Assembly: GCA_020845635.1 (NCBI GenBank)
Contig: JADLFI010000037.1
Span: forward strand, 124,001-188,000
Length of the DNA stretch: 64,000 bases
DNA from: Bacteroidia bacterium
GTDB lineage: Bacteria; Bacteroidota; Bacteroidia; UBA4408
Direction of reading: 5' to 3'
Part shown: piece by piece, positions 1-7,718 of the stretch
Layout: each line of letters begins with the position of its first letter
How positions within the stretch are numbered: position 1 is the stretch's first letter
Position numbers and translations under genes: made by a program
Notes under the pieces: model-generated
The model's database searches: none
The model's input: only the letters and a program-made list of their open reading frames with translations
Told to the model about the DNA's origin: nothing

Positions 1-667
1 AGGCCGGCAGGCATACATTGTGTTTCCACTTATTGAGGAGTCGGAAAAAATGAGCTACAAAAATTTAATGGATGGTTATGATATGGTATTACAGCGTTTT
101 CCTATGCCAAAATATCAAATCAGTATTGTGCACGGACAAATGAAACCAAAAGTTAAAGACTGGGAAATGCAGCGCTTTTTAAATGGCACTACACATATTA
201 TGGTAGCCACCACAGTTATTGAAGTTGGTGTCAATGTGCCTAATGCGAGTATTATGCTTATTGAAAGTGTGGAGCGTTTTGGGTTATCGCAGCTACATCA
301 GTTAAGAGGTCGTGTAGGCCGTGGAGCCGACCAATCATATTGTATATTAATGAGCTCTTATAAGCTAAGTCGTGAAGCTCGTTTACGAATAGAGACTATG
401 GTACGCACTAATGACGGTTTTGAAATAGCCGAGGTTGATTTAAAATTGCGAGGTCCGGGAAATATTGAAGGTACACAGCAAAGTGGGCTAATAGACTTAA
501 AGCTCACTAATATATCGCAAGACCAAGCCATTATAGAACTAGCACGCAATGCTGCTCAACAAATAATTAATGATGACCCCGATTTGCAACACCCTGAACA
601 TGTTGCCTTATTAGAATATTTAATCCAAAATAAAAAATCAAAGTCAAATTGGAGTCGTATAAGTTAG
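1..667 (+). CDS. recG: ATP-dependent DNA helicase RecG, C-terminal part (5' truncated by window)
   Basis: The reading frame is open from base 2, so the gene starts left of the window. About 221 C-terminal residues are visible. They match the second helicase domain and C-terminal wedge of RecG: a GRQAY...PLIEESEK segment at the edge, a helicase motif V region (ATTVIEVGVNVPNA), motif VI (QLHQLRGRVGRG) and the KLRGPGNIEGTQQSG segment. RecG is a monomeric double-strand translocase that remodels stalled forks and branched DNA. The gene ends 25 bases before a convergent gene and no hairpin terminator is visible between them. The family assignment is firm; the N-terminal OB domain and Walker A lie outside the window. 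Confidence 0.95.
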   Translation, partial: GRQAYIVFPLIEESEKMSYKNLMDGYDMVLQRFPMPKYQISIVHGQMKPKVKDWEMQRFLNGTTHIMVATTVIEVGVNVPNASIMLIESVERFGLSQLHQLRGRVGRGADQSYCILMSSYKLSREARLRIETMVRTNDGFEIAEVDLKLRGPGNIEGTQQSGLIDLKLTNISQDQAIIELARNAAQQIINDDPDLQHPEHVALLEYLIQNKKSKSNWSRIS

Positions 668-692
668 TCATGCATGGCATAATACTTCACCA

Positions 693-2198
693 CTATGGCC
701 TAACACTAATAAAATAAGGATCAACAGAGACCTCAACTTTTTTCTTGGGAATTAATTCCAGAGTGTTCAAATCAACAAAAGTAAGATAACCGTTTCGGCC
801 TCCACAATCAGATATATGATGCGGTGCAGGCCCGCCTAAAGTGGCATTTCTATTTGCAACAATTAATTGATTGCGTTTTTCATCTACCGTAATTCCGTGT
901 GGTTGATGGCCGGTATAAATATGCTTAACAAGGCTGAGAGAATTTAAATCTATAACTGCTACTGAGCCTCTTAATCCCTGAAAACTAACTGTATCTTCCA
1001 TACATGCGGCAAATAATATATTTCTTTGAAAATCTATGGCTAACTCTTGTGGAAAAGTACCTACGGGAATGGTTTTAATAAGTTTATCATCTGCTGTATT
1101 ATAAATACGTATTTCATTAGTATTTTGACATGAAAGAAAATACCTATTTCCAGATTGCGAAAACAATACATCATGCGGTTTTAATATTTGACCGTTTGAT
1201 TGATCCATTTGAATACGCATACTTATTTCGGGTGATAATGCAGAGTTCCCTTGTGAACTTTGCATATTAATTTTATAGAAGAAGCTAGCTTCCTGCCCAA
1301 ACACATATAAAATATCTTCACTATGATTTAAAGCAACAGCATGCGGGTATGAGAATAAATTAGAACCAACATAGGTAGCTTTTACGGCCATTTCGGTTAA
1401 ATCAATATACTTCACTCTCCCTTCACCGGAAACAGGGCCGTCTCCGGAATTATAGTCAACCGCAAAAGCATATTTAGAATCTTTGGTAATTACAAAGGTA
1501 TTCCAACTACCGAAACCAATATAAGCTTGTGCCACAAAGCTATCATCGGAAGCTCTGAACTTTTGAAAAACGGTTCCATTTAAAAAAATAATGTAATAAT
1601 ATTGGCCATCGGGCGAAACCCTTATTTGATGTGGCGACTCTGTTTGATTCTTTGTTTGTCCTACTTCAAAACACCGCATAGGAAGGTTTGTTTCTGCATC
1701 AAAAACCGTAACCAAATCACAGCCTTGGTTGCATACATAATATTTTGAGCGATTGGGGTTATCGCTAAACTTCACAAAACCATTACTATTAGGGGCTCCC
1801 ACATCAATCCAGTTTCTAATCGTAATTACCTCTTCTTTGGTTAAAGGTGTGTCATTTGTCGGCATGGTGGGTTTTACCCATGTTCCTAACTCATCAAAAG
1901 TATTGCAAAACAAGAACATGGTGCTTTGCTTATGGTTATATGGGATTACGGCTGCTCCGTTGCGAGTACCTTCAAAAAGCTTGTCCCAGCTTGACATGGA
2001 AAGACCTGAAGCAGCCTCTTTGCTTATATCATTATGGCAGCCGCTCACAGCACATTTGTTCAATACTATTTTCCCTATTTGGGGTGGATAGCCTCCACCC
2101 ATTAGGTTCAATTCAATTTTTTCGTCAGGTTTGCAATGGCTGAAAGTTATTGCAACAATAACAACAGCTATAAAAATTCTATTTCTAGAAGACTTCAT
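693..2198 (-). CDS. Lipoprotein with cytochrome c-like haem motif and YVTN-type beta-propeller
   Basis: The chosen ATG (2198) gives 501 residues beginning with a lipoprotein signal peptide whose candidate lipidated Cys is residue 22 (FSHC). An in-frame TTG 66 bases upstream would add a non-signal extension and is rejected. Residues about 38-135 resemble a planctomycete-type cytochrome c domain: the haem-binding site is C49-AVSG-C54-H55, spaced CX4CH rather than CXXCH, and KPTMP (Met112) is a candidate distal ligand. The remainder has repeated segments typical of a seven-bladed YVTN/surface-layer propeller (for example KYYVCNQG, RYFLSCQN). It is probably a membrane-anchored periplasmic or surface redox protein; the electron partner is unknown. 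It is leftward, downstream of xseB. Confidence 0.75.
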   Translation of the reverse strand: MKSSRNRIFIAVVIVAITFSHCKPDEKIELNLMGGGYPPQIGKIVLNKCAVSGCHNDISKEAASGLSMSSWDKLFEGTRNGAAVIPYNHKQSTMFLFCNTFDELGTWVKPTMPTNDTPLTKEEVITIRNWIDVGAPNSNGFVKFSDNPNRSKYYVCNQGCDLVTVFDAETNLPMRCFEVGQTKNQTESPHQIRVSPDGQYYYIIFLNGTVFQKFRASDDSFVAQAYIGFGSWNTFVITKDSKYAFAVDYNSGDGPVSGEGRVKYIDLTEMAVKATYVGSNLFSYPHAVALNHSEDILYVFGQEASFFYKINMQSSQGNSALSPEISMRIQMDQSNGQILKPHDVLFSQSGNRYFLSCQNTNEIRIYNTADDKLIKTIPVGTFPQELAIDFQRNILFAACMEDTVSFQGLRGSVAVIDLNSLSLVKHIYTGHQPHGITVDEKRNQLIVANRNATLGGPAPHHISDCGGRNGYLTFVDLNTLELIPKKKVEVSVDPYFISVRP

Positions 2199-2292
2199 CA
2201 AAATTTTGAATCGGTTAAACAAAATATTAATCCTGCTTTGATACTCATAAAAGCAAAGCCACAAAAAATAAATTAAAAAAGTACCGGCAACT

Positions 2293-2493
2293 TTATTTCT
2301 TCAACTCTTCAACTGCCTTTAAATATTCTTCTTCGGTAAGTTTAAGGCGATTTTTGCAGAAGTTAATTAACTCGTTAGCTCTTTTTACCTTTTCTGTCAG
2401 TTGGTCTAAAGGTACATTATCCTGTTCAATGTCTTTAATAATTTTATTCAGCTCTTTAAAAGCATTTTCGTAGCTCAATGTATCAGCACTCAT
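2293..2493 (-). CDS. xseB: Exodeoxyribonuclease VII small subunit
   Basis: A 66-residue helical protein with the XseB hallmarks: SYENAFKELNKIIKDIE near the N terminus, then a short hairpin turn (NVPLDQ) and a second basic/acidic helix. XseB binds in multiple copies to the C-terminal coiled coil of XseA to form exonuclease VII, which degrades single-stranded DNA from both ends. Length is normal for the family (about 60-80). It lies 57 bases downstream of paaC on the same strand and may be read through from it. Its partner xseA is at 36974-38197 on the opposite strand, so the usual xseA-xseB pairing is broken. Confidence 0.9.
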   Translation of the reverse strand: MSADTLSYENAFKELNKIIKDIEQDNVPLDQLTEKVKRANELINFCKNRLKLTEEEYLKAVEELKK

Positions 2494-2550
2494 TGTTATT
2501 TCATAATAAATATTACCAACATTAAACTGTTCTCTTTAATCGTAAATGAA

Positions 2551-3312
2551 CTACCATTCGCTATTCGGGAAAGCTCTTTGAACATACTGCATTTCAGTAA
2601 GGATATATCCTAAATGCTCGGTATGAGCGCCTGTTAAGCTGCCTTTTTGCATATATGCGTTTTCCGGTATTTTTAGACAAGCTATTTGCATCACCTCTTT
2701 CACTTTCGTTTCCCAACTCTGTTTGACCTTAGATATTTCAGGGGCAACTTTGGCACTTTCAAGTTCATGATATCCTTGTGGCATGTCAAAGATATCTCCG
2801 GTAAACATCCATAAATCGTTTAAGGCATTTTGAGCCCTTTCATTACTCTCCCTAGTTCCATCGCCTAAACGATACATCCACTCAGTACTGTGTCGCAAAT
2901 GATATTCTTCTTCTTTCACCGCTTTTTCGGCAATTCCTTTCAGCATATCATCGGCACTATTGCACAATTCTTTATAGAAATAGTACGAAAAGGTATCAAC
3001 CAAAAACTGGCGCACCATAGTTTGAGCAAAATCGCCATTAGGTTGTTCGGTAATTAAGGCGTTTTTATATTCAAATTCATTGCGCAGGTAGGCTAAATGA
3101 TCTTCATTTTTTCCGTTGTTTTGGATTTGAGCTGCGTAACCTAATAAATTACCTGCTAATCCAATATAATCAAGAGAAATATTGGTTAAAGCAATATCTT
3201 CTTCCAAATAAGGGCCATGCCCGCACCATTCGGCCAAACGATGCCCCATAATTAATGCATTATCGCCAAGGCGCAAGCATAATTCATATTTTGCTTTATC
3301 TAATGTTGTCAT
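2551..3312 (-). CDS. paaC: 1,2-phenylacetyl-CoA epoxidase, subunit PaaC
   Basis: 253 residues, close to the length of known PaaC (about 250). The sequence is helical and ferritin-like: GDNALIMGHRLAEWCGHGP near the N terminus, LAYLRNEFEYKN, and KEEEYHLRHSTEWM in the middle. PaaC is the structural, non-catalytic partner of PaaA in the diiron multicomponent monooxygenase that epoxidises phenylacetyl-CoA. It follows paaB with a 3-base gap, so the two are almost certainly translated from one message. No paaA, paaD or paaE is adjacent. The family call is strong; whether the complex works here depends on a paaA elsewhere in the genome. Confidence 0.93.
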   Translation of the reverse strand: MTTLDKAKYELCLRLGDNALIMGHRLAEWCGHGPYLEEDIALTNISLDYIGLAGNLLGYAAQIQNNGKNEDHLAYLRNEFEYKNALITEQPNGDFAQTMVRQFLVDTFSYYFYKELCNSADDMLKGIAEKAVKEEEYHLRHSTEWMYRLGDGTRESNERAQNALNDLWMFTGDIFDMPQGYHELESAKVAPEISKVKQSWETKVKEVMQIACLKIPENAYMQKGSLTGAHTEHLGYILTEMQYVQRAFPNSEW

Positions 3313-3315
3313 AAA

Positions 3316-3612
3316 TTATAGGTATTTAACACCGTCAGGTACTTTATAAAATGTTGGATGGCGGTAGGGTTTATTATTTGCTGGTTCAAAAAAGGCTCCG
3401 TTATCTTCGGGGCTGCTGGCTGTTATTTGAGCAGAAGGAATAACCCAAATACTCGTTCCTTCATTTCTGCGGGTATAAGTATCGCGTGCTGCCTGTAAAG
3501 CCATTTCGGCATCGGCTGCATGAAGACTACCTGCATGCTTGTGTGGTATTCCAGGATTACCTTGTATAAACACTTCCCATAAAGGGCCTTGTGATATATC
3601 TTTATTTTCCAT
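3316..3612 (-). CDS. paaB: 1,2-phenylacetyl-CoA epoxidase, subunit PaaB
   Basis: 98 residues, normal length for PaaB. Recognisable features are the WEVFIQGNPGIPHKHAGSLHA opening, the DAEMALQAARDTYTRR helix and the SIWVIPSAQI strand. PaaB bridges PaaAC heterodimers and is needed for activity of the epoxidase. It is the first gene of a leftward paaB-paaC unit and is divergent from the AraC regulator at 3775, with 162 bases between them holding a perfect 16-base tandem repeat. In the usual operon paaA precedes paaB; here that position is taken by the regulator, so the operon is broken at its 5' side. Confidence 0.93.
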   Translation of the reverse strand: MENKDISQGPLWEVFIQGNPGIPHKHAGSLHAADAEMALQAARDTYTRRNEGTSIWVIPSAQITASSPEDNGAFFEPANNKPYRHPTFYKVPDGVKYL

Positions 3613-3710
3613 GATAAAATATTTTAATAGTGCCTAAATGTATTAAATATTTTTTTAAGAATGTGCTTCAAACACCATACTTTTTTCTCTTGAAAATCGA
3701 AATTTATTCT

Positions 3711-3746
3711 TAAATTCTTTAAATTTCATTTAAATTCTTTAAATTT
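3711..3746. repeat. Two perfect 16-base direct repeats, 20-base period, candidate AraC operator
   Basis: The 16-mer taaattctttaaattt occurs at 3711-3726 and again at 3731-3746, with a 4-base spacer. The two copies sit on the same face of the helix (20-base period). The second copy overlaps the -7 box of the AraC-type gene. AraC-family proteins commonly bind pairs of direct half-sites with about 20-21 base spacing, so this is a candidate operator for autoregulation and for control of paaBC. The function is inferred; the repeat itself is seen directly. Confidence 0.6.
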
Positions 3747-3747
3747 G
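3740..3747 (+). promoter_or_regulatory. Bacteroidota -7 promoter element for the AraC-type gene
   Basis: TAAATTTG matches the phylum -7 consensus TAnnTTTG, 27 bases before the ATG at 3775. No clear TTG -33 element is seen at the expected distance; the expected region is occupied by the first copy of the tandem repeat. Confidence 0.5.
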
Positions 3748-3774
3748 TATATTTAAGGGGGCAATAGTGCACTT

Positions 3775-4944
3775 ATGGTTGAATCGTTAATCCTTACTAC
3801 TTTTATATTATCATCTATTATTGGGTTGGTGTGTTTAACATCAAATCTTCCAAGAAATCAGAAAATATATTTAAGTGCTTTTTTTATTTTTATAGCCTTA
3901 AATGCAGGGATGAAATACTTATTAACATCCTATGTTACAATATTTCGTAGTTTTCCCTCCTTGCTGATAGTTCCCGATTTAATTGCTATTCTGATTCCGG
4001 AAATAATTTATTTACTCGTATTAAATCTATTAAACAAAACAATAAGTAAAGAATTATATCTGTATTTATTAATTCTTCCATTGGTTGTGGTTGTTTTTTT
4101 TATGGGATTTTATACTGTAACCGATGGCTTTACAAGCGAGAATAAATTTAAATTGTTTGAAATGTACTTAGGACTAAAAATCCTAACTTTTACTGCTCAT
4201 GTCCTATTTTTTGTTTTTTGTTTACGCGAAATTTCAAAAGCCCTAAGCCCTGATATTTATAATTTAGGAAAACATAATCATATTATGTTGGTGTGGATTA
4301 AATGGTTGTTGTGGCTGTTACTTATTAGGGCTGTTTTTTCCATGGTGTTTTTTACCATGCAAATATTCTTTCAGAATGCCGAGTGGTTTCATATAGCACT
4401 TGAAATTCAATTAGTTCTTGTGTCAATTATTATGTTGATGGCCATTTCGCTAACGGCTTATTACGGATTACGCAACCCAATGCTTTTTGAAACCATTACC
4501 GAAACACCTACTGTTGAACAAACTTTAGCCATTTCAATTTTAGCTCCCGAAACAAAAAAAGATATTAAAAGAACTTTAAAAGAAGAAGATATTGAACCAT
4601 ATCTGGAAAAAATAAAAAGAATTGTTGAAGAAAATAAACTTTTTCTTGATTCGGATTTAACTCCTTCCATACTTGCTCAAAAGGTTGGGATGCCTGTTTA
4701 CAAACTTACCCTTGCGTTAAATAAAGGAGCCGGCAGAAATTTTAATGAGTTTTTAAACTATTATAGAATAAACTATGCTAAAGATTTATTAAGCGACCCT
4801 CAAAATATGAAGCTAACTATTTATGCTATTGCTTTAGAATCGGGGTTTTCGTCAGAGGCTCCTTTTTATTCAGCATTTAAGAAATACGTGGGTACCAGTC
4901 CATCGGCATACAGACAGGTGGTTGACTTGAAAAGCAATAAATAA
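3775..4944 (+). CDS. Membrane-anchored AraC-family transcriptional regulator
   Basis: 389 residues. The N-terminal half (about 1-230) is a string of six to seven hydrophobic segments with short loops, resembling a 7TM-type sensor. After a charged linker (about 255-290), residues about 295-385 form an AraC double helix-turn-helix: DLTPSILAQKVGMPVYKL in the first motif and ALESGFSSEAPFYSAFKKYVG with SPSAYR in the second. It probably senses a signal in or at the membrane and binds DNA from there. It is divergent from paaB, which suggests control of paaBC, although such regulators are common and may act elsewhere. A convergent gene follows across a strong hairpin. Confidence 0.85.
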   Translation: MVESLILTTFILSSIIGLVCLTSNLPRNQKIYLSAFFIFIALNAGMKYLLTSYVTIFRSFPSLLIVPDLIAILIPEIIYLLVLNLLNKTISKELYLYLLILPLVVVVFFMGFYTVTDGFTSENKFKLFEMYLGLKILTFTAHVLFFVFCLREISKALSPDIYNLGKHNHIMLVWIKWLLWLLLIRAVFSMVFFTMQIFFQNAEWFHIALEIQLVLVSIIMLMAISLTAYYGLRNPMLFETITETPTVEQTLAISILAPETKKDIKRTLKEEDIEPYLEKIKRIVEENKLFLDSDLTPSILAQKVGMPVYKLTLALNKGAGRNFNEFLNYYRINYAKDLLSDPQNMKLTIYAIALESGFSSEAPFYSAFKKYVGTSPSAYRQVVDLKSNK

Positions 4945-5022
4945 GTCACAAAGTTTTTAACTATTCAATTAGGGAAATCTGAAAAGGCTTTATCTTTTTC
5001 AAATCCTAAATACTTCATAATA

Positions 5023-5056
5023 AAAAGGGAATATGAAATAATTCATATTCCCTTTT
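5023..5056. terminator. Bidirectional rho-independent terminator
   Basis: A perfect 15-bp stem (aaaagggaatatgaa at 5023-5037, complement at 5042-5056) with a 4-base loop lies between the converging AraC-type gene and the response regulator. The A-run on one side and T-run on the other give U-tracts in both directions. Confidence 0.85.
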
Positions 5057-5076
5057 ATGTTTAACAATTCCTATAA

Positions 5077-5790
5077 TTAAGGCAACTCGTTTTTAACAAG
5101 CAGTTTAAAGCCCTTTCCATGTACGTTAACAATTTCAAGGTTAGGGTCTTCTCTTAAATATTTACGAAGTTTGGCAATATAAACATCCATACTACGACCA
5201 TTAAAATAGTTATCGTCATGCCAAATAGATTTAAGGGCAAAGGTACGGTCAAGCACATCGTTAACATTAATACAAAGTAGCTTAAGAAGCTCAGCCTCAC
5301 GGGTAGTAAGTTTCTGAGGAGTTCCATTTACCTCTAATCTTTGCAAATTAAAATCAAATTTGTATTTTCCTATTTCAAAATTATTTTGATCGCTATTGGT
5401 AAGAGTTTGATTCTTAGTTCTTCTTAGAATTGCTTTCAACCTAAGAAGTAACTCTTCCATACTAAAAGGCTTGGTGAGGTAATCATCACCTCCGGCATTA
5501 AATCCTTCAATAGTGTCTTCTTTCATAGCTTTAGCGGTTAAAAACACTATAGGAGTTTCCGTGTCTAGTTTTCTGACTTCTTTGGCAAGGGTAAAGCCAT
5601 CCATAATAGGCATCATTACATCAAAAATACATACATCGTAAACATTATTTTTAAATAGATTTAATCCATCTTTGCCATTATTGGCTAAAGTGGCATCATA
5701 ATCTTTAGCGTGTAGGTATTCAAGTAAAAGATTTCCTAAATTAGGATCGTCTTCTACTAACAGTACTTTAGGTTTTAATTCTTTGCTCAT
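5077..5790 (-). CDS. rprY: OmpR-family response regulator, RprY-like
   Basis: 237 residues. The receiver domain (about 8-122) has the acidic pocket (VEDD), phospho-acceptor Asp57 in CIFDVMMP, Thr85 and Lys87 in FLTAKAM. The winged-helix DNA-binding domain (about 140-235) ends in HGKGFKLLV. The wording of the receiver (GDDYLTKPFSMEELLLRLKAILRR) closely follows RprY of Bacteroides, so that symbol is offered as a family label. It is transcribed with the histidine kinase immediately upstream; only 6 bases separate them. Targets cannot be told from this window. Confidence 0.85.
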   Translation of the reverse strand: MSKELKPKVLLVEDDPNLGNLLLEYLHAKDYDATLANNGKDGLNLFKNNVYDVCIFDVMMPIMDGFTLAKEVRKLDTETPIVFLTAKAMKEDTIEGFNAGGDDYLTKPFSMEELLLRLKAILRRTKNQTLTNSDQNNFEIGKYKFDFNLQRLEVNGTPQKLTTREAELLKLLCINVNDVLDRTFALKSIWHDDNYFNGRSMDVYIAKLRKYLREDPNLEIVNVHGKGFKLLVKNELP

Positions 5791-5796
5791 ATTTAT

Positions 5797-7398
5797 TTAA
5801 TTATTATTAGTTTGTTCGCGTTGTGCAAAAGGGAAAAAGCATGTAAAGGTACTTCCAACCCCCAAGGTACTCTCTACAAAAATGTTGCCACCGTGTTTTT
5901 CTACAATCGCTTTAACATAACTTAACCCTAATCCAAAACCTTTTACGTTGTGTATATTACCTGTTGGCACTCTGTAAAGCTTTTCAAAGACTCTTTGTAA
6001 ATCCTCACGTCCAATGCCTATTCCGTTATCTTTAACGTACAAATATAGTCCTTTATTATCGCTCTTGGTAGAAATTTTCACTTTGGGTAATTCGCCCGAG
6101 TATTTTAGAGCGTTATCCAATAAATTATAAATAATATTCGAAATATGAACCTTATCGGCATTAATTACCGATTCTCGTGCATCAAAATCTATCTCAATTT
6201 CAGCTTTTTTATTTTCTATTTGAACATAACTGTTGTTTAGTACGCTCTCTATAATTTCATGAATATCTATAGGTTTAAGCTTTAAATTTAGCTTCCCTTT
6301 TTCTAAGACTGCGGTTTGTAATACATTTTCAACCAACATTCCTAATCTTTTATTTTCATCTTTAATTACTTTTACGTAATTATTTATTTTTTGTTGGTTC
6401 TTTTCAATAGTAGGATCTCCCAACACCTCACAAGCTAACGAAATAGTAGATATGGGTGTTTTAAACTCATGAGTCATATTATTGATAAAATCATTCTTTA
6501 TTTGTGAAAGCTGCTTTTGCCTGAAAATAGTTACAATAGTGTATGAAAACATTATTAAAATAAGTAAAATTAAGAAGGCCGACCCTAATAACATAATCAT
6601 AAGATTACGAATAATATAGTTTTTTTGCCCGGGAAAATACAATGACAAATAGCGCGAATCAATAAAAATATTCTGCGCTGTTAGGTTAATCTTGTACGAT
6701 GAATTTAATAAATTAGTAATTAATTTGGCTTTAACCGGAAAAACAAATCCATTCTGATATTGATTAAGAATACCGTATTCATATTTGGCATATATTCCTT
6801 TAGTTTTAAGTTCACTTTGTAAAACACTATCCAAAAAAACAGTATCAATCTTATTGCTGTAATCGTTATAAATATTAATGCTTACCTGCTCATCAAATAT
6901 ATCATTCAGCATATTACCTTGATTTAAAAACCAGTTTACGCTTCTGTTATTTCCTTCTCCGGTATTAACCACAAAAGCATCTTTCTTTTTTAGGTCAACA
7001 TCAATTTTAAAATCGGGATGATTAAGGGCATTAGACTTATACGTTTTAGAGCTTTGCTTTTTAGTTAAAAAGCCTGCACTATCGGTAATAATTTCCTCAA
7101 ATACGTTTAAACGCATATCTTTAAGCTTATCTCTCTTTTTAAATATGATATTTTTATCGTTTAAATGATTTTCAGGTTCTGATTGCCTTTGCATATTAAG
7201 CCTTCGGGTAACCTTTGCAGAAATAGCTTTCTTCTCAATAACTGCAGCAACATTATGCAAAGCATCGTTTACCGACTCATCAAACTTCTCTTGCTTTATA
7301 GAAACAGCATTTTTAATCCAATAAAGTTGAAATGCAATTATTCCACCAACTGCAATTAAAATAATAACTGAAGCTAATAATATCTTTTTATTATTCAC
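5797..7398 (-). CDS. rprX: Sensor histidine kinase, RprX-like
   Basis: From a GTG at 7398 this is 533 residues: first membrane helix about 5-26, a periplasmic region to about 260, a second membrane helix about 264-290, then HisKA and HATPase domains. The phospho-acceptor is His310 in NNMTHEFKTPIS; N, G1 and G2 boxes appear as NLLDNALKYSG, DNGIGI and GFGLGLSYV. A TTG at 7428 would add 10 residues, but it lies inside a consensus -7 promoter box (TATCTTTG, 7433-7426 on this strand), so the GTG is preferred; there is no usable ATG before the first membrane helix. The gene pairs with the adjacent response regulator. Confidence 0.85.
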   Translation of the reverse strand: MNNKKILLASVIILIAVGGIIAFQLYWIKNAVSIKQEKFDESVNDALHNVAAVIEKKAISAKVTRRLNMQRQSEPENHLNDKNIIFKKRDKLKDMRLNVFEEIITDSAGFLTKKQSSKTYKSNALNHPDFKIDVDLKKKDAFVVNTGEGNNRSVNWFLNQGNMLNDIFDEQVSINIYNDYSNKIDTVFLDSVLQSELKTKGIYAKYEYGILNQYQNGFVFPVKAKLITNLLNSSYKINLTAQNIFIDSRYLSLYFPGQKNYIIRNLMIMLLGSAFLILLILIMFSYTIVTIFRQKQLSQIKNDFINNMTHEFKTPISTISLACEVLGDPTIEKNQQKINNYVKVIKDENKRLGMLVENVLQTAVLEKGKLNLKLKPIDIHEIIESVLNNSYVQIENKKAEIEIDFDARESVINADKVHISNIIYNLLDNALKYSGELPKVKISTKSDNKGLYLYVKDNGIGIGREDLQRVFEKLYRVPTGNIHNVKGFGLGLSYVKAIVEKHGGNIFVESTLGVGSTFTCFFPFAQREQTNNN

Positions 7399-7425
7399 TA
7401 TGCTTTTAAATTTCTCAGTACTTAT

Positions 7426-7433
7426 CAAAGATA
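7426..7433 (-). promoter_or_regulatory. Bacteroidota -7 promoter element for the RprXY-like operon
   Basis: On the minus strand TATCTTTG matches TAnnTTTG exactly. It is about 28 bases ahead of the proposed GTG start and overlaps the alternative TTG start. No convincing -33 TTG is seen. Confidence 0.55.
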
Positions 7434-7718
7434 AGAATGGCTATATTACATTATTTTCGATTAACTAAATTTAACAGCGGTTTTATACAATATTTTAATA
7501 GATAAACATCAGAAATATTGAGGATGGGTTATTCTCTTTTTAAGTCTATAAACCTAAAAGAGTTTTAATATTAAAAGGTTTATGAACCTGTAAATATAAA
7601 TAATGCTAAGCCTTGATATATCATTGTAGATATATGTTTTAATAAAAATATATTTGTGTTTTTTATGAAGTGCCTACTTTAATGACGCTTTATAAAGCTT
7701 TATAGTTAATGAATTTTT
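7434..7718. other. Divergent intergenic region without a gene
   Basis: About 285 bases between the leftward kinase and the rightward M16 peptidase. It is very AT-rich and shows no coding potential. It holds the -7 box of each flanking gene near its ends and an inverted repeat (ataaacct at 7548-7555, aggtttat at 7576-7583) around a 14-base palindrome (7563-7576), whose role is unknown. Confidence 0.6.
7624..7656 (+). promoter_or_regulatory. Candidate Bacteroidota promoter for the M16 peptidase operon
   Basis: TTG at 7624-7626 and TATATTTG at 7649-7656 are separated by 22 bases, close to the phylum -33/-7 arrangement. The predicted start would lie about 55 bases before the ATG at 7719. Confidence 0.5.

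Noticed and set aside
1753-2143. Two overlapping plus-strand frames opposite the propeller lipoprotein
   Set aside because: They are antisense to the cytochrome-like domain and their sequences show no domain or signal features.
3711-3746. CRISPR array
   Set aside because: Only two 16-base copies with a 4-base spacer and no cas genes; it fits an operator better.
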